A stretch of 64,000 nucleotides of DNA from Datnioides undecimradiatus (Eukaryota; Chordata; Actinopteri; Lobotiformes; Datnioididae), in NCBI GenBank assembly GCA_008933995.1, contig WARS01000009.1:1731501-1795500 (forward strand), read 5' to 3'. Shown here one piece after another: positions 40,801-54,500 of this stretch (the first letter of the stretch is position 1; each line of letters starts with the position of its first letter). The position numbers and the translations under genes are program-made. Under the pieces are notes generated by a model. That model was not told the DNA's origin and ran no database searches. It was given only the letters and a program-made list of their open reading frames with translations.

Positions 40801-43800
40801 TTACTTCTCTTTGTGTAGGAGGCACTTCCCTCCAGCCAGCTGGACTGGAGCAGCCATGGCCTTAGCAGCTCTCAGGACGGTACGTCCCCTCGCCGAGCCC
40901 CTCACTTCTGGGGCCGGAAGTAGACTGCAGTGTCAGCCGCCCCCTAACTGGCTTCTTAAGAGTTTTCTCTGGACTCCTCCTCACTTCCTCCAGGGCACGC
41001 CATGCTTCTTTTAATTTACACTGTGTTTCCCCTGCACGCATTCAGCAGTATTTTGTGATTTGAATGAGTTTCATCTCATGAATAACTCAGAATAGACACA
41101 GTGTTCAAAAATCATGTTGTTGTTGTCATTACCATTTTGTACAAACAAGAAAACCTTCTGGGATCTAAACAGCGAACAGACCCAGAACTGGGGTTTAAAG
41201 TGAGACAGATGTGCAACCAAACAGTGAAATCACTCAACAGCCATGAACAAAAAAAGGGGAAACACTGTACTGGCTTCCCTCTTCTCCCTCCTTTAGCTAC
41301 TCTAGTGTGTTATCCTCACCTGCTGCCACCTTTTATAAAGACTTCATCTCAGTATTTATCAGTCCCAGATGTTATGGGGAAACATTGTGGTGTCCGTCTT
41401 AAGGTGGTAACACCTAATGTGGGTAAAAGCCACTGAAGGCTATTGTTAAAACCACTGAAAACAAGATGTGCACACTGGTATTGTGCTACTGACTGATTCT
41501 GAATTTGTTTTTTAAATGCAAAACCAAAACTTGAGGCTAAATGCTAAATTAATATCAAATCCGCAAAGACGATTTTATCCAAAGAACCATTTTAATTTAT
41601 TTATTTCCCACTGTGGAGGTTGAACTCTTCCGGTGATAATACGCTGATCTAACTTTCGCCCAGTGCACGACTAAATTGCTCCGCTGTGCATCACCCCGTC
41701 TTTAGCTTTATTGGTTTTATGGTCCCCTGACTAATTGAGACAATATTTGGTAAGTAGAAATCAAAGAAGAATTTCTGAATATAATCAGACTCATTCTTTG
41801 CTCAGGAAAACAATAGATTTGATAGGATTTAGTTCATTTGTGTTTAGTTCAGTATTTGCACTGAAAAGGTTTGTTTCTTATTCATCATTAATTCATTATG
41901 AGCGGAAATACAGTACCTAATAAACCTCACGTATGTGTTGGTCAGTTAATGACGGATGATCGTGGAGCTTAACTAGTTAAACAAATATAATCGACAATAT
42001 TACTAAACAAAAGAAAGATGAGAAAAAGGCTAATTCCAGTAATTATGGTGTGTTTGTTCTTGTGGATTTTATAAGAAATCTGTAAAATCTGACAACTAGT
42101 TTGGTATTGTTAAAATCCTGCTACTGAAAAAGTGAAATCCAACTGTAAACTGGTGACTTTGCATTAGACAACAACAAACAGCTGCTGCATGTTTTTAAAG
42201 TGGATCACACAAGAGTATAAAGACTTTCTTTGAATAAAGAAACACTTCTTTATTCAAGATAGACGGACTTAAAAAGAAAAGAACATATTGGATGTTGCAC
42301 AGTTGATTTGTCAGAATGCTGACATGTTGGATATTCAGCTCTGGTTTGTAGCATGCAAGCTGGAACGCCGACTTTCAGTGGATGGAGTTTTCTTTCATAT
42401 CCAGTTTTAAATTCCTTGAACTTCCACCTGGATGAGTTGAGTCCACAGGTGAAAGCCTTATTAAAGTTTAGATGCACCCTCCATCGTGGGTTTGCAAAAA
42501 TAACTGTTTACCTGTTTGACAAGACTGAAATTTAGTCTTTTGATCCGTTCACAACAACCCTTCCAAGACAAATGTAAAAGTGATGTAATAGTAAAGCATG
42601 CACAGCAGGGGGCAGTGTATTCTCTGCAGGTGGTGCTGCAAAAAACAAAGTCGAACCGTGCGATCAGCCACCGGTACTAAAGAATATGCACTTCATGTAT
42701 TTCAAATTGTTTAAAACTGTTCATTTTTTGTTTTTTCATAGGGTTGGTTGTGTGCAGTCTGTCTTCTGGGTTTTGATTTATTCTGCGATTTCACGATTCA
42801 AACAGGAGAAAAAAATGTGACAAACACAAAACAACAGTTGCGATCACTGCTGTCACTTTATCCTGCTTTAATAATTATGATTTTGGTTTTTTTAACTTCC
42901 TGTGACACATATACTGTACGAGCATGCCGAATAGGATAGAGGGGTGTTCATTTCTATAGCACTTCAGTCAAAAACACACACAAAACACTGAAATCCACTC
43001 GTTAGTGTCTCTTTACTAATCAGAGGTGTTTCAGCAACAACTTACTGTAACTGCAGTTACAGCATTTCTTCATGAGTTGTGCCTTTATGCCAGCAATTGT
43101 TTCTTAAAATGGTGAAATCCTCTCTGGACCTATAGTTTGTTATTAACAATAATCTTTTTTTTTTTTTTATTTCTTCAGAACCAATCCAGATTTAATGCAC
43201 TGCAATAAGGACTTGTAGGAAATCCTTGTAAATACTGAAATAAATCAGTTGACCCTTGCTTTTGCCTCTCTTTTCTCAGTTTTCCTCTCTTTTCTGTTTT
43301 TGTGAATGCAAAGTTGGAGTATTCAGTCTCCTGGGATTTGCTGGGGGTTTTTTTTTACTAGACAAAGGATATAAAACTGTCTCAGATATGGCTGAGTTCA
43401 CCATTTCAAAGCTTGTAAAGCAAGTAAACATTTCCTATGACAAGTAAGTAACAGATTACAGTTAGCTTCAACCCCCTAATACACTTTGTCATGTCTGTTT
43501 TTATAATTAAGGTGACACTACAGCCTGCAAACTACAGCAGCACACTGAGGCGGTTCAGCCCGCATGTCACCTGAGTCATGTTATTTCTGCATGAAGGTTG
43601 TTTCAGTGACCTCGTGTTAGAAGTTGGCTTTTGATATTTCATGGTTTAGGAGGTTTTTTGAATCTAAATATAACAACAGCTTTGCATTGGTTTGCTGAGC
43701 TTTGTTTGCTGTCACTCTCACTCTGTCCGTAAAAGGAGAAAACATCAATCAGGAGTTGATGCTCACTCTCCTTTTATGAAGAAACCAAGCTCCCCTGTCT

Positions 43801-44521
43801 CTCCTCGCCCTACTACAACCCTCAGCCGCTGTCTCCCCTTGTTAGCACAGGCTGCTCTGCTCTCAACCTGGATTACTTTGGTCCTGAGGAGGAGAGCAGA
43901 TCCTGCAGCAGCAGCAGCCGTAGCAACAGTCCACCTCCAGGTCAGCATGTGGAACTGCAGAAATGTAAATTGTAAATGTAGCCACACACTTCCACCATAG
44001 CAGTTTCAAGCCATTCAGTACAGTGTCACTAAATTTGCCTTGTGTTGTGGGTGTGTTCGCTCATTGAATGCTGATGTATGTTTGCTACACACGCGCAAAG
44101 GAGTTGATCCTGAGCTGTACGAGCTGACCATGAGCAAAGTGGAAACCAGCACTAACAGTAGCATCACAGAGGACGCTCTGAATCGCCTGTTGTCCACTGC
44201 AGAGAAAACCAGCACTTCCGTCAGGTCAGCCCAGTTCTCACATCCACGCACTGTGCTTATTTTATATTGATTTTGTTATTATTTTCAAGCACAGTCAATC
44301 AATTAGTCAAAGATCAAACTCAGACAGGCTCCTTTTGCTTTTTTCAACTTTTTATCTTCTGTTCCTGTGTTGCCATCATCAGGAAACCTCAGCAGGATGA
44401 AGAGCTGAGTGCAGAGGCTGGCACGGTGCTCTCCAGACTGCCTGACCTGTCTTTCATGCGGGCCAAGGTTCTCATGTTCCCCAGCGTCCTTGTACCTGAA
44501 GAAAATAACAGTGATGTGTAA
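37814..44521 (+). CDS. aftph: Aftiphilin
   Basis: Clathrin accessory protein that binds the AP-1 gamma-ear and acts at the trans-Golgi and endosomes with p200 and gamma-synergin. Exons: 37814-39244, 39372-39547, 40126-40252, 40393-40449, 40594-40716, 40819-40879, 43851-43940, 44101-44224, 44383-44521 (TAA); 775 aa against about 940 in human, the difference lying in the poorly conserved large first exon. The N terminus (MEPDIMPLHSTSPPPLDDD) and the acidic DEFGDFGGF motif at 29-37 match human aftiphilin. Further ear-binding-type repeats include FADF (three), WAEF and WTQF. The conserved C-terminal part has LQFQWGGSHTN, LGVDTKNI, KKQPV, GMLEPTK, DWSSHGL, LNLDYFGP, GVDPELYELT and LPDLSFMRAKVLMFP. 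All phases close. Intron 6 (40880-43850) is by far the longest and could hide alternative exons. Polyadenylation signal at 44569-44574. Confidence 0.95.
40880..43850 (+). other. aftph intron between exons DWSSHGL and LNLDYFGP (3 kb)
   Basis: No exon could be supported on phase and homology. It contains a CTCF-like motif (42602-42615), AT-rich stretches and T runs near 43148-43162. The intron is phase 1, so any cassette exon here would need a length divisible by three. Confidence 0.5.
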
Positions 44522-44568
44522 TTTTAAGCGGAAGACTTAATTTGCTGCTGTGGTTAACACTGGATTCA

Positions 44569-44574
44569 AATAAA
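44569..44574 (+). promoter_or_regulatory. aftph polyadenylation signal
   Basis: AATAAA 48 bases past the aftph stop codon, giving a very short 3' UTR. The next plus-strand gene, actr2, starts about 1 kb further on. Confidence 0.7.
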
Positions 44575-45580
44575 GAAACTCTAGGACACTATGGACTCAG
44601 ACTGTGAGCCAATCCTCCCTTTACGGTCAAAACACTCCACCTGCTGGCTGTTTTTCAGTTTTTACCTTAAACTATTAAGATCTTCACCAGTATAGAAGCA
44701 GAATAATCAGTGCACTACAGTATATACTCATTCACTGTATAATAATCTGCAAAGTGCAAAGCAAGTTTGTAGTTTGAATCTGGTTTGTTTTACACTAAAC
44801 ATTAACACTAAGTCAAATGTTGCGGTTGATTTTGTTATAAACCAATCCATATTCACACTCTTGCAGCAAGCTTACTCACAAATTTTAATTATGTTGTTTG
44901 CGTATTCATTTTTATGATACATGGGTAAAAGCATTGCAGACAAATGCGGCTAAAGATATTTAACTGATATTGGAGCTTTGACTTTGGAGTATTTTCCTTA
45001 AAATTTAAGAATTTAAAAGATTGTAAAAGCACAGATGTGTTGTCTTCTATCTTCTCTTAAGATAAACCACAATAAGCAGTGATGTTGTGTTATATAATGT
45101 GAGAGTAATTTCAGTCAGCTGATTTGCAGCTCTACAAAAGCCAGAATAAAATAATAAAACAACAAAAAAAAGGTTGTCTCCTACATTTTTGTCTCGATTA
45201 ACTCGATTATCCCAGCAGCAACACACATCTGTGTACAGTTTGCACCCCGTTGCATTTACTGATCCGTCAATGGAGTACATGTGTCGCATGCAGAAATTGA
45301 ACGGGGCTGCTGTGCATACGTGGGCAGACCAGGATATAAGATATTTTTATTTTTGCAATGCAATAACTGAATGTATCAAATGCGATGTTACATTTTGATG
45401 TCTAATGTAAGTATTTTTAAGCTAGACGTGTATCTTGGAGGAGTGACTGACGTTTGAACGGCTCTGTGTCAAACCGGATGAGCACCCTTCCCTTCCTCCT
45501 TTCGGCCGGGTTGGTGTGTCTTCCTTCCGGCTTGCTGAAGAAAGTTGAGGAAGGTTCAGCGACAACTGGGCTTTTACACA
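44575..45580 (+). promoter_or_regulatory. aftph-actr2 intergenic region and actr2 promoter
   Basis: The first 850 bases are AT-rich and featureless. From about 45425 the sequence becomes GC-richer, with TGACGTTTGAACGG, an ETS-like CCGGATG and TTCCGG motifs, which look like a TATA-less housekeeping promoter. The start site is probably between 45470 and 45540. Confidence 0.45.
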
Positions 45581-48500
45581 ATGGACAGCCAGGGAAGGAA
45601 AGTGGTAGTCTGTGACAATGGGACCGGGGTAAGTTTGCCGTTTTGGTTTCGCACGCCATTTATCAGTGGCTTACCTTGCACGGCGCCGCTATGTCGAACG
45701 ATTTGTTGAAACAGGAAGTGGGGCTGTCAGCGTCCAACCAAGCTAGCTAGCGTTAACTGGGTGGGTAGCTAGCTAGCCAGTTAGCCAGCTAATTTTCATT
45801 CATCCAAACCCGAAGCTGAAACAGCACGCAGAGTGCGTGTAAATGTCCGCAGAAAAGCTGAACACACGACTCTGGCTATAGCAAGCACATCGACACAAAA
45901 CCCCAAAATTAAAGTATACGGGTAACTGCTCATTTGCTACCAACGGTTACCAAGCTGGGGCAGCTAGCTAACCTGCTAGTTAACTGCTAGCATCTAACTA
46001 GCTAACAGCTGGCTGTCTGGTTTATACTGTCTGGCAGCTGCGTCTGTCATTTCAGTGATTTGTTTTGCGCGATTTTCAGAGACATTAATCGTGTATATGT
46101 TTTAATTATCTAGTGCAATGGCTACATCTTTGCAGTGACACCCAAATGTCGGCTAGGTGTAACGGTAGCTAGGCCGTGTCAGGTAGATTGAGGAACCACC
46201 TTTATGTTTTCCTATACAGAAGCTAGCACGAACTTCCGGAATAGAAATGTCACATAACTGGCGTTTTCCTGCAAATTTCTTTTGGCCTTCAAAACACCAG
46301 AGTATATGCTTTATCTGCTTATGCATTATTTTTTTATTCGGCATTGTTATTACACATGTTTTCAGGTTAGATTCTGGCTTTTGATGAGTGGAAATGGTGG
46401 GTGTGCGGTGAGAGACATTACATAGTAGTCCTCAGTATAGCCCAGTGCAGGTGGCCCCGTTGTTAATTTATTTACCCATTAGGTTGGAGAAGTTAAGGGT
46501 TTAAAATGTTGCTGTGAGCTGTAGACAAACTTAGCATACAGTATATAACTCACACACATTGCTGATCTGCAGGCGTTAGTCCTTTCAGTCAGGTAACTCT
46601 GCCTCTTTGGTTTGAAAGGGACTTCCTTTCTAAACCTTGTTAGCACTCAAAGAGGATGTTGGCTCAGCATGCCGCTGACTCAAAAGGCTTTTTTGAGATG
46701 CGAAGTATTTAAAAAAAAAAAAACTGCCCTACGGTGTGTCAGGGTTAAACTGAGAAGTCAAGAGGAAGTGAGAGGAGCCTCAACCACAGCCGAGTATGTC
46801 ACCAACACATTTCAGAGCCCCGACAAATGCTGTTTTACATCATATGCCGCTGTCAAATGCGGCAGTTGCTTTGTGTTCTGCGAAACAAGATGAAATTCAA
46901 CGTATACATAAATGTCTTTCATTAAAATTCAAGGAAGGTGTACTTGTTCTTTGTGATTAAGCAAATTCCTTTAAAGGGACATGGCAGTGTTGAGCCGTGT
47001 GTGCTATAAATAAGTTAAACACTGCTTCATGGGTCATCTTTGAACTAAGCCATTGACAGTGACAGTTTGGATAAAAGTCATACTCTTTCATTTGAGGTTG
47101 TGACACAAATCGTATAAAAGCAGAAGAATCTAGTGTGACTACTGAGCTACGTAATGTGAGCTGCAAACCAAAAGTTGAAGACCACTTTTCATTCAAGTAA
47201 GCAAAAGGCTCATTTGGACCCCACTATATATATATATTTATATATAAATAGTTGTGACTTACACTTAACATTAAAGCCAACATTAAAGCAGCAGAGGGGT
47301 AATTGTGCAGTGACTTGTATAGCAGCATCACAACTTGCATGCAAAGGAAAATGACACTTTAGTGATTCAGTTCTCTGAGCTCATGTAACTGTCGAGGCTG
47401 AGTGCGTCAAACAGGAAGTAGCTCGACCTGCTTGGCCGTAACGTCCGTACAGTGCTACTGATTGTCGCATTATTCATACAGATGTATCCTATTGCTTAAT
47501 TACTGAAGCATTCGCTGTTCTGGCAAGTAGGTGCTGGTCACAAATGTTCATACTCATTCACACCTAAAACCTAAATGCTAAGCCCGCTGTTATCAGCAGG
47601 AAGACGGTGACGTCGTCTCGCTGTATTGTACGGTTTATCTCATCAGTACTTCAGTGTATTTCCTCATCACTTCCTCTGTGCCCTGGTTTTCTTTTCTCTT
47701 AGTTTGTCAAGTGCGGCTATGCAGGCTCCAACTTCCCAGAGCACATCTTCCCTGCGCTCGTTGGGAGGCCCATCATTCGCTCGACAGCCAAAGTTGGAAA
47801 CATTGAGATCAAGGTAAGAGCCAGTGGCGAAAACCATGATTTCAGGTGTGAACCTGGTTAGGGGACCAGTGATGAGACTGAAATAAAATCTGGCCTGACA
47901 ACGCAAGATATGAAATCTCACACACCAGAGCAAAGTCAGTTTCTGATATAAGCACAAGATCAAAACCACAGACTTCCTGCAAACGATCTCTTCTAATTTA
48001 TTTTAGCTGTCCAGTTCAGTTCTGAAATCAATCCTCTAACCACAAGTTCTTCCCCTTCAGACATCCTCCTAGTGCAAACAAGAATCTGCGGGGCATTCCT
48101 GCAAATATGAACTCTATAAAGTGATGCTGTGATTTAAGCAAAGATCAGCTGATTATGCAGGCGAGGTCTAAATGTCTGACAGGCTCCCATCATTTTGGCA
48201 TGAAGCCTACCTCTCTCTCTCTCTCCTGTTCTTTTCAAGTCTTTTATTTATTCCTTTTTTTTAATATCTACCTTCCTCTTCCTCCATGTTTTGTTCCCCC
48301 ACGATGAAGTAGAATGCCCAGAAGATGGTAAGTTCAGGTTGGTGTGTGCCTCCTGTTCTTGCCTGCTCTGGAGATTTGTGTCATGTTTTGATCTCGACTG
48401 GAAAAAAACAAATAGTTTGTTGTCTTCATTCATTTTCTTTCATCCTTTTTTTTGTTTTTACTCACGTTTTTGGTGATTTTATTTTTTGTCCATCTCCACC

Positions 48501-51500
48501 AGTTTGCAGATTTTCGGCATTGAGTGTTGCTGGCCGAATGAGTGGCACAGAGTCAAGTAGATGTACTGCCGTTACATTAATGCACTCCTCTCCCCCCGGG
48601 CCGAAAGTGTTGCACAAATGGCTGTGATGAATCATAGGCCAGCTGTTATCGATGGAGTGCTAAAAGAGATTTTGGACCGATTCCATTTTCAGTGTCTCTG
48701 ATCTGCTGGTGCATCCTGACAGCTACACTCCCCCCTCAATCCTGCTGCTATTTCAAGACTTAAATAATCACAGAGCAGTTTTCAGCTTAAAAAGGAACTT
48801 AAAATGTCTGCGACAGCTAGAACACTTGGTGATAAGTGATAAAGGTTGTGCAACTAGATGCATTTACCTTACTTAGACATCACGAACATATTGTAATTGA
48901 AAAAAACAGCACTTAATCTGTTAATCTGTTGATCTGAAACAAGTAATTGATTAGTAATTCTAAGTATTTTGGTTATTTGATTGAAAAAAAGGTCATCTTA
49001 AATGTAAGGATTTCTCACTATATGAATTTAAATGAAGAAGTTGCTTTGTTCTCTGGGAAATTGTGATTAGCTTTTTTTTTTAACTTGTGTAATTGTCCAA
49101 TGAGTTGATAGTGAAAATAATCATTATTTCCAGGCCAAGTGTCCAAACGGGAGGAAGCATGGCAGACAGCTCAAAGTTGGAGCCCTAGGCACATCTGTTT
49201 TTCTGTTTTTCTTTTTCCCTTTTTTTTATGGAGACCACATGGAGGCAATGCTGGTGACTGGTACTTTGTTAATGCCAAAGCACACAGGATGAACCCATAA
49301 AATGGCTGCCTTCAGTCGGCTTTTGATGTCTCCAAATGGAACGTGAGATGCTTGACTGTGCGGCTAACACCGAGCTCTAACCCAGTCGTTGTTTACATTG
49401 CCAGGCTGCCTTGCATGCAGCTAGTTGAATGGTACTAAAACAAGTGGTTTACTGTAGCTGGAAGGAAACACAAGTGTTTCCAGGTGTAGATGCATGGAAA
49501 ATAATGGCTTGTTGTGCATGCTGGGTAACTGAGTTTTAAAGCAAAAAGGCTCCTTTTGAGGACGAGTACATGAATCCATCTGTCAGCATCTGATGGATGA
49601 CCTGTCTCAAGGCAAGTGAAAACTTAATGATCCAGTTAATCATATTTTATGAGACCAGCACGCTGAGGGGGCACGCTCAAATCGCAGATTTAATTGCCCT
49701 AAACCAATACTCAGTGCTCATCCCGACTCTCAGTGACTCTGAATGATCCAAACTGGGTTTCGGACGTGGAGGGCCACACTGCAGACCCTGTAAATATTTA
49801 TCCGTGTTGACATTTGACACCTCCCCCCAGGACCTGATGGTAGGGGACGAGGCCAGCGAGCTGCGCTCCATGCTGGAGGTGAACTACCCCATGGAGAACG
49901 GCATCGTCAGGAACTGGGATGACATGAAGCACCTGTGGGACTACACCTTCGGCCCGGAGAAGCTCAACATCGACTCCCGCAACTGCAAGATCCTGCTGAC
50001 CGAGCCGCCCATGAACCCCACCAAGAATCGCGAAAAGATCATTGAGGTACATTAACACTGTTCTGTGTTCATCTTGAAGATATTTGTATTTGTTGAATAT
50101 AAGTATGTATATATATGTATTTGTTTTCTCAAAGAAACAATTTATATTTAATGTTTTCTTGCTTCTCTGCAGGTGATGTTTGAGACCTACCAGTTTGCAG
50201 GAGTCTACATTGCTATTCAAGCTGTGCTGACGTTGTATGCCCAAGGTACAAAGACACACATGCATGCTTGTGCTGCACGTTTACTGAAAAGACATATTAA
50301 CATTGCACTACTCTTCCAAACCTCTCACTTCTCTATTATAGTCAGCACATTATGAGTAGTCTGCTTATCATTCTAATTGTGGAAATATTCTTGTGTGGCG
50401 GCGTTGAACTTCCACACCTTTGACAAACACTTTCTGCAAAGATTTGTTTTATGACATTACTTAGACAACAGATATGATATTCCCCGTGCCAGAAAGTCTA
50501 GACGGTCTCATGAGCATCGCCTGAAATTATATTAAGTGTTCTGCTGAGTCGTGTGCCAACATACGTGTTGCTCTGAGCATGTGACTATTCCGCCTATTTG
50601 CACCTAAGGTGAGTCACAGCCCCTGTGTGAAGTCTGTGTACCGCTCCACCATTTTGTCTCTAGGTTGATTACCGATGTCTGAGCAGTTATTAGCAGTTAA
50701 TTGTTACATTACATGTGTTATCTTTCCAGCTTTTGTGTGTTGACACAGCCAACAAGGCTAACAATCAGTAGCCTAGAGCACACACTGGATAAAACTCAGA
50801 AACAAACACACCTATATTGGTTGAATTGTAGATTATTAACTGTGGTGTGTGTGTGTGTGTTTTTAGGCCTTCTGACTGGTGTGGTGGTAGACTCTGGAGA
50901 TGGTGTGACACACATCTGTCCAGTGTACGAGGGCTTCAGCCTGCCCCACCTGACAAGACGCCTGGACATTGCAGGCAGGGACATCACCCGCTACCTCATC
51001 AAGGTATCCGCTCAGTCATGTCTCTCAGTGTGTGAGGGAGAAGCGCAGATGAGTCAGTGAGTCGTTAGAGATCAGGCTGTCCAAATGTGTCATTTTGATT
51101 GGATTGCCCTTTTAGATGATGTCATCATCAGTCTTTCTACTAAACAGGGTGTTAAATTCATATTTTCATTAGATTATTAGTGTGAGAAATGTGTTTGAGT
51201 GCAGCCTCTGTAAGTAAGTTTGATCCAGAGTTGATCAGTAGAGTCTTAGGAGAAGGAAACAATCCTAGATTTGAGAAGACTTGGCTCTAGTTCCCGTTTA
51301 AATGAACTTATGATTGAAACTCTGAGAGTCGCTTTTTAATCTTCTTTCTCCCGCTCTGTCCCACCCCCCCTGCCCTCTTTCTCCCGTTCTGGGTGCAGTT
51401 GTTGTTGTTGAGGGGTTACGCCTTCAACCACTCTGCAGACTTCGAGACGGTGCGCATGATGAAGGAGAAGCTGTGCTACGTGGGCTACAACATCGAGCAG

Positions 51501-54500
51501 GAGCAGAAGCTGGCACTGGAGACCACCGTGCTGGTGGAGTCGTACACGGTAGATACCTGCATGTTTTCCTTTCAGACATTAGAAAACACTCGGGTAGTGG
51601 AATTAAGCTGAGCCGCTTGTGGCAGCAGTGCTCAGGTTGTTGATAGTCACTCTTACATCCTTAACCGTGACCATTGGTGCAGTTTTAATTTGCTCCAGCG
51701 TGCCTCCCTGCAGACAGCCGTGCTGACCCAGCAGTCGCACACACACGCCGTGTCGTCCCATTCACTGTCCCCGTGTTTCCTGCTGCTGCCTGTTGAATTA
51801 ATGGGCTGTAACACTATAATAAAGGAGAATCTCTTATTAAAGAACTGGAGAAGGGTGCTGCCAACCAGCTGCCGTAACATTACTTTAAGCCTGAGTCTGA
51901 ACAGTGGTGCGCATACATCCACCCAATCATTCACAAGCACACGAGCTGTCAATCATCAGGTCACGCCCCCTTTTTTATAGCTTTAAATAAGTAATTAATA
52001 CAAAATGTAGAAAAATGAACACTAAAACATACGTCAGTGTGGTAAGAGCTGCCTTAATTAACAGAGACCTTCTAATGGAAACATGTACTTTAATTATTAT
52101 TTATTAATATTTCCTCTGTTGACATGGAGGGGGCGGGGTTTATTACGTGTGCCAAGCCAGCCGCCAGGAGGCGATCAAGATGTTTGGTCTTCGCTCATAG
52201 GGAGCTGTAATGTTGTCCATCTTTATAAACAGTCAGTGGTCCGGTCACAGTGAGAGCGAATGTGGGGATGAAGAAGAGCAATTTAACTCACATGATATGA
52301 ACACTGCAAAAATCTAAAATGTGCTCGTCTGTATTTTGTCGGACGCATGAAGCGGCTGTTTTTCAGGTTTAAAAGGCGGGATCTTTCCAGCCCTCTGGGA
52401 TTCAGAGTTTTGTTTTGTTTACCTCTTTTAATGTAAAATGAGTTCTTTTTGCGCGCGCCACATGCACAGAAGTTTCACATTCTGCTTAAAATAGCACGGC
52501 AGAAAGAATCCCTCCCGGAGGATTTGTTATTCGAAAGTGGCTGTATTTTGAAGTAATCAAAACTAATGGGGTAACTAAATCTGTTTCTGCGCTGCGCTAA
52601 GTAGACTACCACATGCCCGATGTTGGTTCTCTTGGCTGCTTCAGGACAGGGCCGTGCTGCTGACTAACTGTTTTCTCTGGGACTCAAACATACGGGGGTG
52701 CAGCGCTCCTCCACCAGGCTTGCTTTTCTTTCCAGGGCCCTTTTCCCTGCAGACGGAACCACAGAATCTAAACGCAGGTCCTCAAGTCTGAGCCGCTGCA
52801 CGCCTTAGCGAGCACATGTTGTGTCTCAGCGCTCACTGACCATGAGTGTTTGGGTTAGTGTAGGCGACTGCGCGCGTGTAGGTGTGTGAACGTGTATGTG
52901 TGAGTATCGTCCTGTGCGCATGAGTGTGCCGAAACAAGGAGGGCAATGTAACTGTGGCCGAAGGGCGCTGAACTGTGCGTTACATCATTTCCTGTGCAGC
53001 CACTTTGCGGCGGTGGCTGGGCTCCACTTCCTCCCACTGCCCTCGGCTGAATGCAGCCTTTTTATAGTCACACACACATCGACTCTACTCAGTTTGGAGC
53101 CTACACTCTGTGCGCTTTAACTCACTGCACAGTGTGTAGGACCTGACTCTCAGTAAACACGCAAACCTTTTCTTTTACAAAGGTTTATTGAGAAATTCGG
53201 ACTTTCATACATCACAAACGCCCATCGAACAGTATCATTCTGTTCTCTGTTGAGTCATGCATTAAATCCTACCTCTTCAGTGGTGTCACATTTTCTCTTT
53301 CTTCCTTCTCTTTTCATCTCATCCCTCCTACACACCTCCAGCTGCCAGATGGTCGTGTGATCAAGGTGGGAGGAGAGCGTTTCGAGGCCCCGGAGGCTCT
53401 GTTCCAGCCCCACCTCATCAACGTGGAGGGTGTCGGAGTGGCCGAGCTCCTCTTTAACACCATCCAGGCGGCCGATATAGACACTAGGTGAGACAAACGG
53501 AAGTGCACAAATAACAATCTGCCGCTGATCAAGACAACCCGACGCGTCCGTGTGTTCTTTACTGAGGGCCTTTCTGCTGCAACACACAGCATTAACAGCG
53601 CACACAGACAGATATATGCATAACAGCGGCGTCGGGCCCGGCAGAGGGTTTTGGACATCAGACTAAATATTTCTCGCACACCAGAGTTCAGTATGGAAAG
53701 TATGAAAATTGGACGGGCAACAAAGTAGCCGTATCCAAGAAAGCGTAGACTTGGAAATCCAATACGTCATTATTTATTCCTTACAGTCGGATCCGTTTTG
53801 TCGAATTCACTGTGGGTCTTCTAGACTTAACGTGGTAAAATATGGCCGTTGGGAAGGAAAGTACTCACATTACTTGAATGAGTTTAAAGCTAATGCTCCT
53901 TCTCTTACTGTTCTCATCCTCTTCCCCCGTCATCAGGCCCGAGTTCTACAAACACATCGTGTTATCAGGAGGCTCCACCATGTACCCCGGCCTGCCCTCT
54001 CGGCTGGAGAGGGAACTCAAGCAGCTGTACCTGGAGCGTGTGCTCAAGGGAGATGTCGACAAGCTTTCGGTGAGTTGTCGCCTCATTCGCGCCATTTGTA
54101 GTTATACTGTTGACTCTGAGCCGAAACAGTCCGGATGTGGCGAACGGTATGACTGTGACTCTGAACTCACAAGTCATACGTTAATTTAGCTCAGATCAGA
54201 ACTGGATTAGCGTCAGCCGCACTGCAGCCCATTTAGTCGAAATCCATTGAACATTCAACAGCCTACACACCGGCCTACACGGCTGGTCCGTCCGTGTGAA
54301 TTCATATTTCCAGCTGATTCTCCGGGGTTGTTTAAATTAGTCTGGGCGAGGTTTCCCACATGTCAGAGAGCAGCAAAGCGCCAGGAAGGTGCAACGGATC
54401 TGTGTCAGTGTGTAAAACGGTGACTGACACCTGACAGTGTCTCTTTTGTCCTGATGATGTGAAATCCCACACGCCGGCAGTTCACAGCAGACTAAATTAA

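Noticed and set aside
43256-43447. 63-codon open frame in the long aftph intron as an alternative exon
   Set aside because: No resemblance to aftiphilin and no acceptor/donor pair that fits the phase-1 intron convincingly.
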